From the NCBI GenBank assembly GCA_964059195.1, contig CAXKWD010000001.1, forward strand, positions 118,477,751 to 118,541,750: 64,000 nt of DNA, read 5' to 3'. Each line of letters opens with the position of its first letter. Position 1 is the first letter of the stretch. Positions 25,645 through 38,137 of this stretch are shown piece after piece. The position numbers and the translations under genes are program-made. This DNA comes from Ectobius pallidus (Eukaryota > Arthropoda > Insecta > Blattodea > Ectobiidae). The notes under the pieces are model-generated. The model was given only the letters and a program-made list of their open reading frames with translations. It was not told where the DNA came from and did not search any database.

Positions 25645-27881
25645 CACTGCAATGGTCACGATCAGTGTATCATTTTTTAAACAAATCTAAAAGGGTAAAC
25701 AGAGGAAAGTCAAACCCCCAATTAAAAAAAGTGAAAGGCATGCAAAAATTATTTCTAAATCAAATAATATGTAAACAGAGCAAAATTTGGGGAATAAAAT
25801 CATTACATAAGCCTAGTTAGTATTTCTTTTATTCTGTTTGTTAAAATATTGTGTTTGTTGAACAGCCATGAGGTTGTAGGGAAATGATTTCAACATACAG
25901 TTTGGAGATCTAATTCACTGCACTTATTCATCCACTTATTTATTATATCCAAATGAATACAGTATTGTTAAAATCATTTGCAAAATTTTGCTGCTGGCGT
26001 GTTGATAACTATTCACTGTTGTTGAAGTGTTATATCAGAACATTTTCTTTATTTTTACGCTAACATTCATCTAACACAATTAAGAATAGAGTAGAAACAG
26101 TTTTGTTTAATTTAAAATCAAACTATTTTATACAATTCAATGCAATATTGACATGGATAAGAAACATTTAAATCTGCGGATTTGCTCAAATGAATCAGAA
26201 AATAGAATGGATGTATATGCGTGTTACAGTTATTCTAATAACCTGGCATACATGCAAATTGAAAATGTAGAGTCAAAGAAAATTCCATTGAAATAAAGCA
26301 TAATATTCCTTTAAACGTAACAATATGATATCCTTAAATTAATAAAGATTAGGTTACAATACTAATACAATGGAATTATTCATTAATATATATGACTGAC
26401 TTTGAGTTCGTATAAACTTGCTAACACATTCAAAATGAATATTATAACGCTCTTTGCCTTCTTCTCTTTTATTTTCTTTTATTTTCTTGCTTAATTCTCC
26501 GTCTCATGTAAATTTACGTAGCCCACTACACGGTTCAAATGAATGTGGTTTTAACGCTGGCTATTACCAACCAACGTAGACACTTGTATGACGTTGGGCA
26601 CTTGTGGAGGTAGCAAGATGCCAGATAGTAGCTTGATCTAATACAGATTCAAATGACAAAAAGAAAACCTAGAATAGAGCTGGAGTCGAACTTAATACTG
26701 TAGCATGCAGAGCTTGTTGCTTTGGGGAACTGACGAGATAAAGATAGTACGGAACAGTGTGTATAGCGAAGCCATTAGGCTGGATTATATCAACTTGTAT
26801 CGTTTTCCACTATTAAGCCGTAACATGGCGCTTTTATTGGTTGCTAGGCCATAAAGCATATTAGTATCATTTCGCTTATTGAGATTTTTACATGGAGTGT
26901 CCATTGCCGAGCGTTTTTATTGCCATATCTTCCTAACAGCTGCTTGTTTCATGAATGGTTCCCTTTTATGTGCGACATTCCGTATTATAACCCTGTTTAA
27001 TTGACCTCATTTCATTGTAGTTTTTAGATCTAATTCACTGATCACAATGATCTACTATTATGTAACCACTCATGGCGAATCTTTTACAACAATTTATTTT
27101 AACTTTCTGACCCTGTGTGCATTATTGCGCATATAACAAACCTTTTTTTAATAGTAATTCAAATAATTTGTTGTAAAAAAACGGATTTTTATAGATTGAA
27201 GGAAATACCTGTTTAGAAAATTATCGTAATACATTAAAAGAAATAAATTTTTGAGCTCTGGGAGCTCGAAAAGCTCCCCAAATTATAAAAAAGACGATAT
27301 GAGTTCCCTGAAAAAGCATTAGGCCTATTGATCTATGAAAATTTTGCTCTAATATTGAAATTCAAAATTCGGATCCGAAAGGGCTAAACTATTGTATCAT
27401 TCCACATTGAAGTGAGTTACTTGTGTCGTAATGCATTACGTTTAGTTTAAAAAATAGCCTAAGTCCTACCACATCACCAATTCTATACATTAAATTTAAC
27501 TTTCTATGATACTTAAACTGTATACCATTTAGTGAGTTTCTTTTCAACGTGTTCTTGTTTCTCTTCCTACAGAATAATTAAATTTAACAAACTGACCACA
27601 CTTTATTTATTTTCATATATGTTTATAAATAATTAATTGATCTATTTTGGTTATAGAATTAAATGTACCAGTAATTCCTTTCTGAAATAAAAAGTTGTGG
27701 TTATGTTTATTTTGTCCGTCTGGTATCTGAAACTTTTAAAACCTAAAGTTCTCCCTAGCACGAAGTTTGATTAAATTAAAATGTGCTTTATTTTTTAACT
27801 TGTATTCATCTAATAGCAGAATGACACCGTCTCTACGTCCGGCAGAAATTATTTTACATTCCTCTAAATTTAAAGAGTTGG
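25645..27881. other. No supported feature
   Basis: AT-rich non-coding sequence; a short self-complementary GAGCTC-rich block at about 27253-27278. No gene recognised. Confidence 0.5.
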
Positions 27882-27986
27882 GAGAGTCACATTCATGCGC
27901 ACATAAATTCTATCGAACCGGACATGCATCGAACCTGAAAACTTGGGAACAGTAAGCCAGAGCTTAACTGACTCTCTCGTCCAGGG
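27882..27986 (-). mobile_element. SINE-C fragment, decayed
   Basis: It matches the head half of the copy at 31283-31474 in the same orientation. Shared blocks are GCGCACATAAATTCTATCGA, a degenerate B-box region CATCGAACCTG, ACTTGGG and AAGCCAG. Divergence is substantial. Confidence 0.6.
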
Positions 27987-28044
27987 CGATATAATTAAAT
28001 TTTGAGAGTGCTGTTTAAAAAATATCGATGCCACAAATGATGAA

Positions 28045-28081
28045 TCGCCTGGATGGCGCAGTCAGTATGGCACTTTAGCAG
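28045..28081 (+). mobile_element. SINE-C head fragment, plus strand
   Basis: TCGCCTGGATGGCGCAGTCA and the following GTATGGCACTT correspond to the tRNA-like 5' end of SINE-C (at 31474 reading leftward: TCGGCTGGGTGGCGCAGTTA). With the minus-strand fragment 60 bp away this makes a broken inverted pair of the same family. Confidence 0.5.
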
Positions 28082-29694
28082 GAAACATGTTTAATCTTTC
28101 CTTGTCCTTGTTTTCTCTTTGTTCAAGCTCTATTTCAATTTCCCTAAATCCAGTATTAGTATTTTCATCACAACGTAATAGAACTTCTTCAGTTTTTTTA
28201 AATGCATCTCCTGCGCGGGATGTCACCATTTATTATCTTTTTCGATCCGCTTCTATTTTCTACTCACGCTAAAAATCTTTACAAGTATTCTATCGTCGAA
28301 CATCTAAGAACATTCCCAGGTGACAATCAGGATTCTAGTTATTTATACTACTTATGTATTTCAACTAACATCTGGAAATTATTGGCAGCTGAAATATCCA
28401 TTTTAAAGGTACCTGTACCGCTACGCAGAATGGGTAATGAGTTGATGTGATGGCCATAGTTTGAAATTTTTATCTCTATTTTATACTGGCGAACCTATAA
28501 ATTAGCCAACATATATAGTGCTACGATATTTTGTTTTGTAGTTACCTTTGATTGTTAGACTGTTTTGTTCTTAATGGTTTGAAATGCGTCGGATTTAATA
28601 GCCGGTACCAAAAAATCTGATGTAGGCATGGAATTCATGTAGGAAATTTTAACAAAATGCTAATCCGTAGTTCACCTGACAACACTTGGTTTCAAAAAAT
28701 AGTGGGTACGGTATCTTATAACTACACTTCAAAAAATGTTCACGAAAAAAGTTTCACATAAAAGTTTTAGCCCTTAGTATAAGCATCTCATGTACAAAAT
28801 TTATACAATAAAGACAAAGCCTTTTCGAGAAAATTGTGAAAAACTAAATTTTCTTAGTGTAAAATGGCATTAAAAGATAAAGACGTCTCCAATCTTCGTG
28901 TCGCATCCCCAGAAGATTCCTAACCCAAATATAAAATTTTGTTTTTATACGATTTTTCGTTCTCGAGCAGTTCACAGACACGGACACACATGTTTCTGAG
29001 AATAGGATTTTTTAATTCAGGGAACATCAAAAAGTGTATTTATGTTAAAAACTTGACTTCGAATTTCGGGATCGAACACAATACTTCCTCTACATATATA
29101 TATAGTACCAATGGTACGGGCAGAGGAAGTAAAAACAGAATGTAAGTTTATGTTTAAATTGATCTGTGTACTGACAATTAACACACAGTAGGCATAGTTG
29201 TGAAATTATCTACCTAAGTCCTCTTCAGTGAGATCTATTCACAAAGTTCAATTAATCATGATTACTTTGGCTAATCTATGACAAATATAGCGCAATAGAT
29301 TATGAGAAACGTATATATTTAACAGGCTATCACTTTCTATAGGTAATTCATTTCACATTGGTAATAATCCTCGCTGTAACAATATAGCTAATAGATGTAG
29401 TTCATGGATTAAAATTTGCCTCGATAAACACACGAGCAAATGCGACTTTTGCGTGGGAAACATTAGCATATTGTTTCGTATCTAAACAGGTGACAACAGC
29501 AAAAAACCAGCTCAATCCATTGTTAGTACACATTACAGACTACTTACTGTACACACACCGCTTCTGAAAAATTAAAGTATTTTCAGCTCACAGCAATTGC
29601 TTTATATGTGCATATCAATTCTCATGAGCATTTGTAGGCCTAGGTATTATGTGTCTATGAATGGGCGTGTAAGTATGCATGTGTATAAGACGAT
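28082..29694. other. No supported feature
   Basis: AT-rich non-coding sequence; only short frames without motifs. Confidence 0.5.
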
Positions 29695-29775
29695 AAGGGG
29701 AGGAGAGAGGTAGAGGGAGGGAAGGAGAGAGAAAGAGATGGGGAAATAGGTTGAGCAGAGAGAGAGAGAGAGAGG
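29695..29775. repeat. Polypurine (GA-rich) tract
   Basis: An almost pure purine strand of about 80 bp ending in a (GA)n run at 29757-29774. Such tracts can adopt triplex (H-DNA) structure. Confidence 0.85.
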
Positions 29776-31282
29776 TGATGTTTGACGGAGATGTTGGGAG
29801 AAGAAAGAACTTATTTTCACATGCAGACCAAATAATACAAGAGTTATATTATAAAATTTGTTATAAAACAGAATAGGTTATATAATTAATAATAAAAATA
29901 ACATGAAAACAATATCATAAGTCCTCACGAATTGAAGTAACCTAGTGGTATATTATTGCATTGTTAATTTAAATGAAGATAATCTACTTTTATTTTGTAC
30001 TACCTAATGGCACTAAACTGAAAATAGCTAACAGATGTGCTGTTGAAACAGAAATTTGTACGTTGCAATTATTGAAGTAGGCTGCTATAGCCAGAAAAAT
30101 ATGATATTTTATACGAATTCGTATATAATATATGTTATTTTTTCTCATTTTATAGCCTGTATGTAAAGAATTACGGGAATAGGCTACGCTACGGTTAATC
30201 AAGCGATATATGGTTTAAAAAGTATTGATGTTTAATCGGTGCAATTAAGTGTATTAATAAAACTTCGTTTTCTATGTTCGAATGATTGCAATTTCGACAG
30301 CAGATCCTAAAGTTCCAGTTAGGCTATGCTGTAGATACGATGTACTGTACATATTAAAATAAGACATCGCCATGGCAACAGCTAAAAAATTGTTCAGCTT
30401 ACTTTCCTCATCATCCTATAATGGATTTAACCGCGTCCAGTCAGATTTCAATTATGGCATATTCTGATAGATTTGAACAGTCGTACAATATCATATAACA
30501 GTAAAAAGGATTATACCAATTTTCCATAATTTTAAATCCATTTTATAGCGACTACTTTTCCATTATACAAATTACCAATCTGCTTAATAGGCCTACTATT
30601 TAAAATTACGCTCACAGCGATAAACCTAATTACCTGTGATACCTGAAACCAACAAAGTTTTGTGTATGATTTGTTTATGCGTATATAGCAATAGAACAGT
30701 AGGATGAGTTTGCTTCTTCCACGATTCAAATCACGGCCAATTCTAACAGTAAAGCCTGTTCAACATCAAAGGGAATCGGGTAGTCAGCAAACTGTGTACT
30801 GTAGTAGGTTCTGAAGAGGAGAAAGGGGACGGACTGGCGCACCACCACGTGCAGTGGTAGCCTAATGTAATTGTCTTCATTGACATTCTATTACACTCTC
30901 ATTATTCAACAGTGTCAGCTAGAGGATTGCTTGTGGTTGTGCCCCTCCTCCCACGCCCGCAGAATTCCAACACATACCGTATACGCGTTCATTGAACCTT
31001 CAACTAAAAAAATAGCAAGCAACCCTCTCTTTCCTATCTTCTCTCGCTTATTGCATTTTTAAGTTGCTTAAGTTGACTTTTTATAACGGTTGTTCATTTT
31101 GTTACTATCCCCTCTTATGAAAGGGATTCCATGCAATCATGAGCAGAAAACTTCAACAGGATTATGTTGTTATGAAATTACAGGAGTATCAATAGAGTGA
31201 AGTGTCATTACGCCTTACGTCTTAATACGACAAAGTTGATTGGTTGGTATATGGTTATTTAACGACGGGGAAGTACTGCAAC
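29776..31282. other. No supported feature
   Basis: AT-rich non-coding sequence, no gene or repeat copy recognised. Confidence 0.5.
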
Positions 31283-31474
31283 TTAGGCCTGTGACTGTCG
31301 CCGGTGTGCCGGAATTTTATCCCGCAGGACTTTTTTTACAACCAGTAAATCTACTGACATGAGCCTGTCACATTTATGCACACATAAATGCCATCGACCT
31401 GGGCCAGTATCGAACTCGCAACCTTGGGTATAGAAAGCCAGCACGATACTAACTGCGCCACCCAGCCGACACAT
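31283..31474 (-). mobile_element. tRNA-derived SINE (SINE-C)
   Basis: Read on the minus strand it starts TCGGCTGGGTGGCGCAGTTA (A-box TGGCGCAGTTAG) and has a B-box GAGTTCGATACTGG about 40 bp on, the spacing of a tRNA-like pol III promoter. The body includes GCATTTATGTGTGCATAAAT and GTAAAAAAAGTCC. The 63-codon frame inside it is not a gene. It ends 19 bp before the mariner at 31494. Confidence 0.75.
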
Positions 31475-31493
31475 CAGAGTAAATCAAACATTT

Positions 31494-32199
31494 CGAGGGT
31501 CACCCAGAAAATAAGTTCCGATCGCCGATAAAGAAAAACAATAAGTAAGAGCTATTTATTGCAATATTTACAGAGATTAATTGGCTACTTCTCTACATAG
31601 TCGGCACCGTTATCGAGGCATGTATCTTAGCGGTGTATAGTCCAGTTATTCATTGCATGGCCAGGCGGCTTCCTTTCGTTAGGAGGAAAAGTTTGCGTAT
31701 CATAGGACTCTGCCGCCAGCGGTACGAAGAGAAAGGCGATGAGTTTCTCGAAAATGTTGTCACTGGGAATGAAATATGGGTGGAAAATCTGAGGAGGGCT
31801 TTCCAAAACAAGAGACGTGGAATGCTGACAAGAGGCATTATGCTTTTGCACGACAATGCACGGCCACATTCAGTCAACACCACACGGAATCAGTTGCTTC
31901 AGTTTGGATGGGAGATCTTCGACCATCCACCCTACAGGCCCGACCGCGTGCCAAGTGACTTCCATCTCTTCTGTCTCATGAAACGACTTATGGCAGAAAA
32001 ACGTTTCCACAACGACGGCAGTCATTTCATAACTCCAGACGTTGGCGGCAGAGTCCAATGACACGGGCATACAAATGTTGGTTCAGCGGTACGATAAATG
32101 ACTCAATAATGGTGGCGACTATTGCAATAACTATTTTTGCTTATTGATGTTTTTGTTTTCTTTATCGGCGATCGGAACTTACTTTCTGGATGACCCTCG
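31494..32199 (+). mobile_element. Rearranged mariner element (706 bp)
   Basis: Terminal inverted repeats of 41 bp are almost identical: 31494-31534 begins CGAGGGTCACCCAGAAAATA and 32159-32199 is its complement with two differences. The right flank is TA, as expected for mariner; the left flank is TT. At 706 bp it is about half the usual 1.3 kb. Both ends contain a version of the mariner transposase C-terminus in opposite orientation: minus strand 31590-31720 (AAESYDT ... CLDNGADYVEK) and plus strand 32045-32130 (AAESNDTGIQMLVQRYDK). The left end is therefore an inverted duplicate of the right end, replacing the original 5' half. Confidence 0.85.
31633..32061 (+). pseudogene. Mariner transposase remnant
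   Basis: Mariner transposase is a DDE/D cut-and-paste enzyme of the IS630-Tc1-mariner superfamily acting at TA sites. The 142-codon frame retains YEEKGDEFLENVVTGNEIW at about residues 31-49, where the first catalytic Asp of the family motif TGDETW is Asn. The sequence between that and the second motif is deleted. The second Asp lies in LHDNARPHS (about residues 73-81) and the third in PSDFHLF, with 34 residues between the two, the mariner D34D spacing. Residues 1-30 come from the inverted 3'-end segment, not from a real N-terminus; the DNA-binding domain is missing. The product cannot be an active transposase. Confidence 0.85.
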
Positions 32200-32412
32200 T
32201 AAATGCCTCTATTCTCCTAAGCTTTCTTTATAAGTACAATTTGTACAATTTTTCAGTTTTTTAGGGGAGGATAACGCCATTTCCCATGGGTATCCAACAC
32301 CTCTAGCTATAATAATGTCGGCTTGAGTGGAACGGTTTGTTCTGTACTGGTTTTCTGTTAAGAAAATTCGCGAGCTCGATCCCGACCTAGGTCTATGCCA
32401 CTCACATACATA

Positions 32413-33696
32413 GGTTGTAACTTTAATTGTGGCAACTATTTATTTATTACTAGTATATAAGTGACACACCTATGAAACTTCTACAGTCCTTCAATGTAGT
32501 ACCCAGCATTGTCTACAACTCATTGCCAGCGATCTGAAAGTTGTAGTATCCCTGTAGTAGCCCCTGTTCTGTTGATGTTTCTGACGGACCGCCCTACTGC
32601 CTGCAGAATCTCGGGAACAGTCTGGAATCGAATGTCACGAAGGGGTTCCTTCAGCTTAGGGATTAAATCGTAATCACAGGAGCTTAATTCCGGTGAATGT
32701 GGTGGATGGAAAAGCACTTCCCACCCCCAGCGATGGTACAGATCAGCTACAGGGTGTGGCGTGTGCGCCCGAGCATTATCCTGCAAAATGATTGGAGGGT
32801 TCTGCAAAAAATGTGGGCGCTTCCTTCACAGCGCTGGTCTCAGGTTATTCTCCAAAAAATGACGGAAATACTGCGCATTAACATTCTGTCTTTGCGCGAT
32901 GGCATGCGTTAGAATGACGCCATCGCAGTCGTATGCAAGAATAACCAGCATTTTGACATTTGAAGGGGTACGCCGCACCACTCATGGTGATCCCAGATGA
33001 CGCCACTCATTGGATTGCGCTTAAGTAGAGGCTCGTATGACCTGGCCCAAGTTTCATCAAATTCAATAACGCGGCGTAAGAAGGCGTCACCATCATGACC
33101 ATAACGCTGCAGGTGAGTTTGAGCAAAGTCGTATAGTAGCCATAACTGAGCCTCTGTCAAATTCCAGGGAACCCACCGAGATGCAATTTTTCGCTCCCAG
33201 GCGTTTCTTTAGAATTTGAAAAACACTCATATGAGACAGTCCCATCTCCAGTCTGTCGTCGATGCTTGTCTAGAAGTGCGGAAACAGTTTCCACGTCCTC
33301 TTCACTAATACTGGAACGACCTGGCCTAGCCATGTGTTCCATGCGGTCATGCCCCTCGTTGAAGGTTCTAACCCATCTCGCCACAGTCCTGTATGGCAAT
33401 ACCGTCTCCCGACATTCTTCCACAAGACCTTCATGACATTGTCGTGCTATTTTCAGCCAAGTTCGCTGTTCCTGCTTTTTAAACATGGGGAAACACAACA
33501 CAACACAACAGCTTAGAGCGGTAACTCACAGGAGACTAACTTTCTCTCTCCAAAGCTCATGCGCTTTGAGACGTACGGACGAGTCCGTTTAATGTGAGGT
33601 AGGTCAGACCCATATTAACATGTGACATAAGTTACAACAATAAACTCCATCTGGTTTCGCTTGCACAGCAGTGTTGCCACAATTAAAGTTACAGCC
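32413..33696 (-). mobile_element. Full-length mariner-like element (1,284 bp)
   Basis: Inverted termini of 24 bp, GGTTGTAACTTTAATTGTGG... at 32413-32436 and its complement at 33673-33696, differ at one position. The left flank is TA and the right flank AA, consistent with a decayed TA duplication. The length is the normal ~1.3 kb for mariner. It encodes a frameshifted transposase on the minus strand, so it is autonomous in structure but no longer in coding capacity. It is unrelated by termini to the mariner 214 bp to its left. Confidence 0.85.
32481..33501 (-). pseudogene. Mariner transposase, frameshifted
   Basis: The coding remnant runs from MLCFPMFKKQEQ at 33501 to a final IEGL stop at 32481-32483. 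The N-terminal third (33157-33501) has the paired helix-turn-helix region, including VARWVRTFNEG. Frame changes around 33157-33230 precede TEAQLWLLYDFAQTHLQRYG (33160-33095) and the first catalytic Asp in EFDETWARSYE. A frame change after about 33010 and a stop near 32834 lead into PPIILQDNARAH (second Asp) and HSPELSSCDYDL (third Asp), which are 34 residues apart, so all three acidic residues survive. A further TGA interrupts the C-terminus after DRWQ. Known members of this family are about 340 residues, which matches the available length. Confidence 0.85.
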
Positions 33697-34806
33697 AAGT
33701 ATATGTGACAGATCCATGTCTGTGTATTTTCAAGCCTAAAGAACTGCGGAACAAAATTCCAGCACACCAACGATAGATATCAGGCTTTAATAGTAGGACT
33801 AACTGTCGTTAAATAAACTTGACAAACAAATTTTAGTAATTTACAATTTCTTTCAATCTTGCTGAGCCTATGTGAAGAGGGTGGAGTTCACTGTCAGTGG
33901 AAGGTCGCTGGAGAGAGGGAAGTCCTTGCATAAAAGCGGTGGGTAATTTTATCCAAAGGGTCCTCCATCCTATCGTCATAATCGTTGTAACGTTCTGTAA
34001 AATAAATTTACTCTTTCAATTTGGATTATACCAGCTCATGTTGGGTGGGAATCTGACCATCAGGCTGAGAACCAATTACATTCAATGATTAAACTACGAT
34101 ACTGTTCTATACGTTATATTTTTTCCAGAGGGAGCGATGTGAATGGTATATAGGTCTAAATGAATATTTCTAAACATTTGTAAAACGCTCTCGTTTGCAA
34201 TTCGTAGCCATGAGAACTATTTCCTGCTCTTTCGCATATTTGTAATTTATATTTTTGTGGGACGTCCTGTCCAATAAATAACCATGTGATAAAACAAAGG
34301 ATTTTAAGAAGATATGTTGAGATAGAACTGTTTTACAAACTTAATTACTATTTATTTATTAACATAATTGTTTCATTACAATATTCTCTTATATTAATGC
34401 GATATTTTTCCAATATTTATTTACAGTACAATATAGTACTTACTATAATGCGGTTAAAATGCGAGAAATTTATCTCTTAAGACATTTTGAGCAAGAAGGC
34501 GAACAAGTAAACGGTTAACGTTTATATACAACTTCGATAACAGGAGATAGTTGACAAATTATATCAGCAGCATTACCCTTAGAGTTTTCCTCGCGAAATA
34601 TAATGTTGGCTGTTCATACGTACTAGGCTTAATATAAGCACGAGGAAATAAAAAGCATCCTTCATATTATTACTCTATTATTCAGGAACAAGCATTTTCC
34701 TTAGGATTAAAGTTATTTATTTCTAAATACCGTGTGAAGGTTTGACTGTTAAATTCTTAGTTCGGAAAGTAAAATGAAATATTATACTAAATGTAATGTT
34801 ATTAAT
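33697..34806. other. No supported feature
   Basis: AT-rich non-coding sequence. Confidence 0.5.
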
Positions 34807-35437
34807 AGGGTTCGGATTTTTATGACCTAAAAAAGTAGAGAATATGACTGCAAATATGACCTTAAAATTGACTAAATATGACTAAGTAAACCTAAATATT
34901 ATAAAAATTATTTCGTAAAAATAAATGTTCTAATTTAAAATGGCACTAAATTATTACATCAGATTACTTCAATCAGATAATCTTTTTTAACAATTTTACA
35001 GGTGATTTGTAGTTTTACTTGTAAAGAACTTCTAATCTGTTAATGTTTCCAGATAGGCCTACCATTGCAAATGTGAAATGAAAATATTTTTGAAACATGT
35101 CTATTGGAAATTGTTAACTACAAGGAGGAAGCGGTAATTGTGCTTTTACTTGTTGTTGTCCCTTCACATTTCAGTTAAAGTAAAACCAAAATATTCGTGA
35201 TTCTTCTTCGGAAAAAAAGTAATTCGGCAATTTAGTGCACATACTGCATAATAGTGCTCTTTTACCGAATTTATAACTAAAATATGACATTAAATTACAA
35301 ATATGACCGAAATATGACAATGACCATGCAAATAACCAAAATATGACTTTATATGCAAAATGAAAACGGTCCGATCAGCTTAACAAGTGGGCAGTTCAGG
35401 TTTAATTTGTGTTTGCGGTGAGAGGATAAAAATATGA
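34807..35437. mobile_element. ATATGAC-rich element, probable DNA transposon relic
   Basis: The left border reads GGGTTCGGATTTTTATGACC followed by several AATATGAC words (34850-34885); the right part (35282-35437) again has five or more ATATGAC copies. The start CGGATTTTTATGACCTAAA resembles the reverse complement of the right end of the element at 3402-3986 (CGGATTTTGATGATCTAAA), so the two may be related. The right boundary is uncertain (about 35345-35437). There is no transposase frame. Confidence 0.45.
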
Positions 35438-36345
35438 CATTAATATATGAGAAAGGACTGGTGAAAATCCTTCGAAATAATTTCCAAAATCTCATTTTTA
35501 CTTGCTGAATTTTTACATGTTTTGCCCCCCTGCCACACTCTGGAGCGGTTCCAGTTATAGTCACCCGGCTCATCACTGTCATTGTATGCGTTTAACAGTT
35601 GGTTTAATTTAGGTTTCGAATCCTACTCCCTCGCAAAGACTACGACGCCTGCGGAATAAACTGCTTAGCATTAACTCTGTGTGTGTAAGCCTTACAACGC
35701 CTCCCAAATTACCACTCGACCACAACCCCCTCAAGTCATTTCCTGGCAATACGCGTCTCCCAGAGAAGCAGAAAAGATGCACGAACCACAAGTTCCTCGC
35801 ACTTCAAACAGACAAAATGTGCTGAGTCAATATTATTTTCCCTCCCGCCATTCTAGACAGAGGAGAAACCATAATAATATCCATAAAATGAAAATTATTT
35901 ATCTTTTGTAACGAGATTTTGATTGAGCCTGCTTACGTAAAAACATTTAATATCATTGATAGCCATTATAATAAAAGTGATAAGAATATTGTACAGAATC
36001 TGTTTGAATTCTGTGCCGATATTAGTATCATATTATCTTGTTTGTTATGGATTTTGACGACGGATGTGTACTGCTAGCTATACCAAGCCCTTTTCTTCTA
36101 ATGAATTCAATTTTTGTAAAATGTCACAAATAATTATGTAATTTAGTCCTCTCAGAAATGTTCATATTTTATTAAGTAGACCATGGCTATGGAAGAATGT
36201 TTTCTCTTGTTGCTGGTAGAAGCTGGGAGAGAAATGAATGAAGTGTACGCTTCTAAAGTGAAATATCAATATTTCGTCATTAAATGTTTTATAATGGCTT
36301 GAAACTTATTCTACTTCTGTAGTTGAAGACTGTATACTGTCTATA
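35438..36345. other. No supported feature
   Basis: A GGTTTCGAATCC word at about 35612 looks like a B-box but no tRNA-like head accompanies it. Frames at 35609-35911 on both strands have no recognisable domain. Confidence 0.45.
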
Positions 36346-36432
36346 GTTCGGCCTTGTAAGGCCCGGGCATCGTGGGTCGTTTAAATGTCTTTAAAAGGGA
36401 GAGGTAAAACTAAGGCAAAGAAAGAAAGAAAT
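36346..36432 (+). mobile_element. SINE-A 3' fragment
   Basis: TTGTAAGGCCCGGGC, AAAAGGGAGAGGTAAAACTA and a tail of AAAGAAAGAAAGAAA match the last ~90 bp of the copy at 53997. The rest of the SINE is missing. Confidence 0.75.
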
Positions 36433-38137
36433 AAGATCAGAAATAAAAAATAAGATCAAACTTAATTTGAAATAATTTGATAAACAGCTTTGCGTCATAT
36501 CATAAAGGAACATTTGATCAAATTTTATCTTTAATAAGCCAATTTACGCCATTAGATGTATCGTATTACTAAGTGTATTTCAGAAAAATCGATATACATT
36601 CGATATTTTCATACAAAGAAAGTGTAGTATTTTCTTTTATGAACATTAAAGTAGGCTATACCCTTGTATATATTGTATATAATAAGGCTAAATATTTTCG
36701 TTTTATTGCTTGAACGGCTAAGAAATTATATTTATCTTTAGTAGTGATTCTTACCGGTAATATTGATATAACTAAAGTAACCGCCCAAGATTTATAATAA
36801 TTATCAAGCTTATTTCATGTTATAGTTTACTAAAAGACAATAAACTAATTCTTTTATGTAATTTTGTATTATTATTTTAGATTATTCATATACAAAAAAA
36901 ATTATTCATGGAACGGCATAAAGATGATACTACTCTCTCTCTCTTTTTCACACACATACTCGTACATATGTATTTATATATACATTATTTTATTCTATTT
37001 ATTTTGGAGCGGTCAGTGAATACTGAAAACCATATTGCCTCTTGGAAATATTGACACATTAATGGCTATTACACATAGGCATATATTGGAAAGATAAATA
37101 TTTTTCTATATAGATTATTATTCACCATAGCATGTATGTAGAAATGTTTTACGGTTTGTAATTATGAAAAAGTTTCGTGAATGCTTTTTTATAATAACAA
37201 TCTCAGTTATAGGCGTACGGCATTTCTGTGATCGTAGAATGCAAGCTCTTGAGGTCGAATAGTTACACGTAAAAAGGTTAAATATAAAGACAAATATTAA
37301 ACCCATTTTCTATGGAATAGAAATTCATACTAGCGCCATATAACAATGGTGACAAAGAGAAGAAACAGTAGAAAATGAGCATCCAGTATGTCTGTCTTCT
37401 CTCAGATTCGATTACGGGACTTCCGCTAAGCTAACATACACTATGGGGCTATTGTTTGCTACCAAGGCAGACAAATAGCAGTGCTCCATACAAGTCACAT
37501 ACAACCCAGATAATAGTATGTTATTGCTGTCTGTGGTCGTACCGCACTAGTGTAAACCCTCGTAGCTCAACCCAAATACAATTGTTAGTTCAAACTGGCA
37601 CTGATTTGGATTCTGAATCGAAAACATTTTTCACCTTCCACCTTTGTGATAGTAAGCAGATTTATTACATGAAGTATGAAACTCTGTAACCTTTCTGGCA
37701 ATGTAACTATGATAGGGCAAGGCGTTGCATGGATATTACATATTCCCATTTCATATTATTATTTCAGCTAGAAGAGCTACTGAAAATGTAATCACCTCAC
37801 ATATTTTAAATCTATATAGCTAGAGAAGAAACTCATTTCTCGTTATGGTACAGTGCTGGATTCAGGAGTTTGCTTTTCAACTCATTCTTATGCATTCTAT
37901 CTTTTATTACAAACGACCTTAAATATTTGGGACAATATTGACGTCTTTTGGCGATATTGGGAAACGTCTTCAAACTCGGCCATGTAAAAACAGTATGTAA
38001 GGGAAATATGTAAAATCTTAAGCCAGTGAATGTAGAAATCATTGCCTCAGTAGCCTTATTTTATTCTTGATATTAAATATCAAGGGGCTTGACTACAATG
38101 CAGTCAAATGTTTGTTAAATCTATTATGTCACACCTT
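36433..38137. other. No supported feature
   Basis: Includes a short (CT)n tract at about 36933-36945. No gene recognised; minus-strand frames at 37118-37306 and 37833-38042 have no motif I can name. Confidence 0.5.

Noticed and set aside
27253..27278. GAGCTC-rich short palindrome as a regulatory site
   Set aside because: A short self-complementary block without a neighbouring gene or second copy; chance is adequate.
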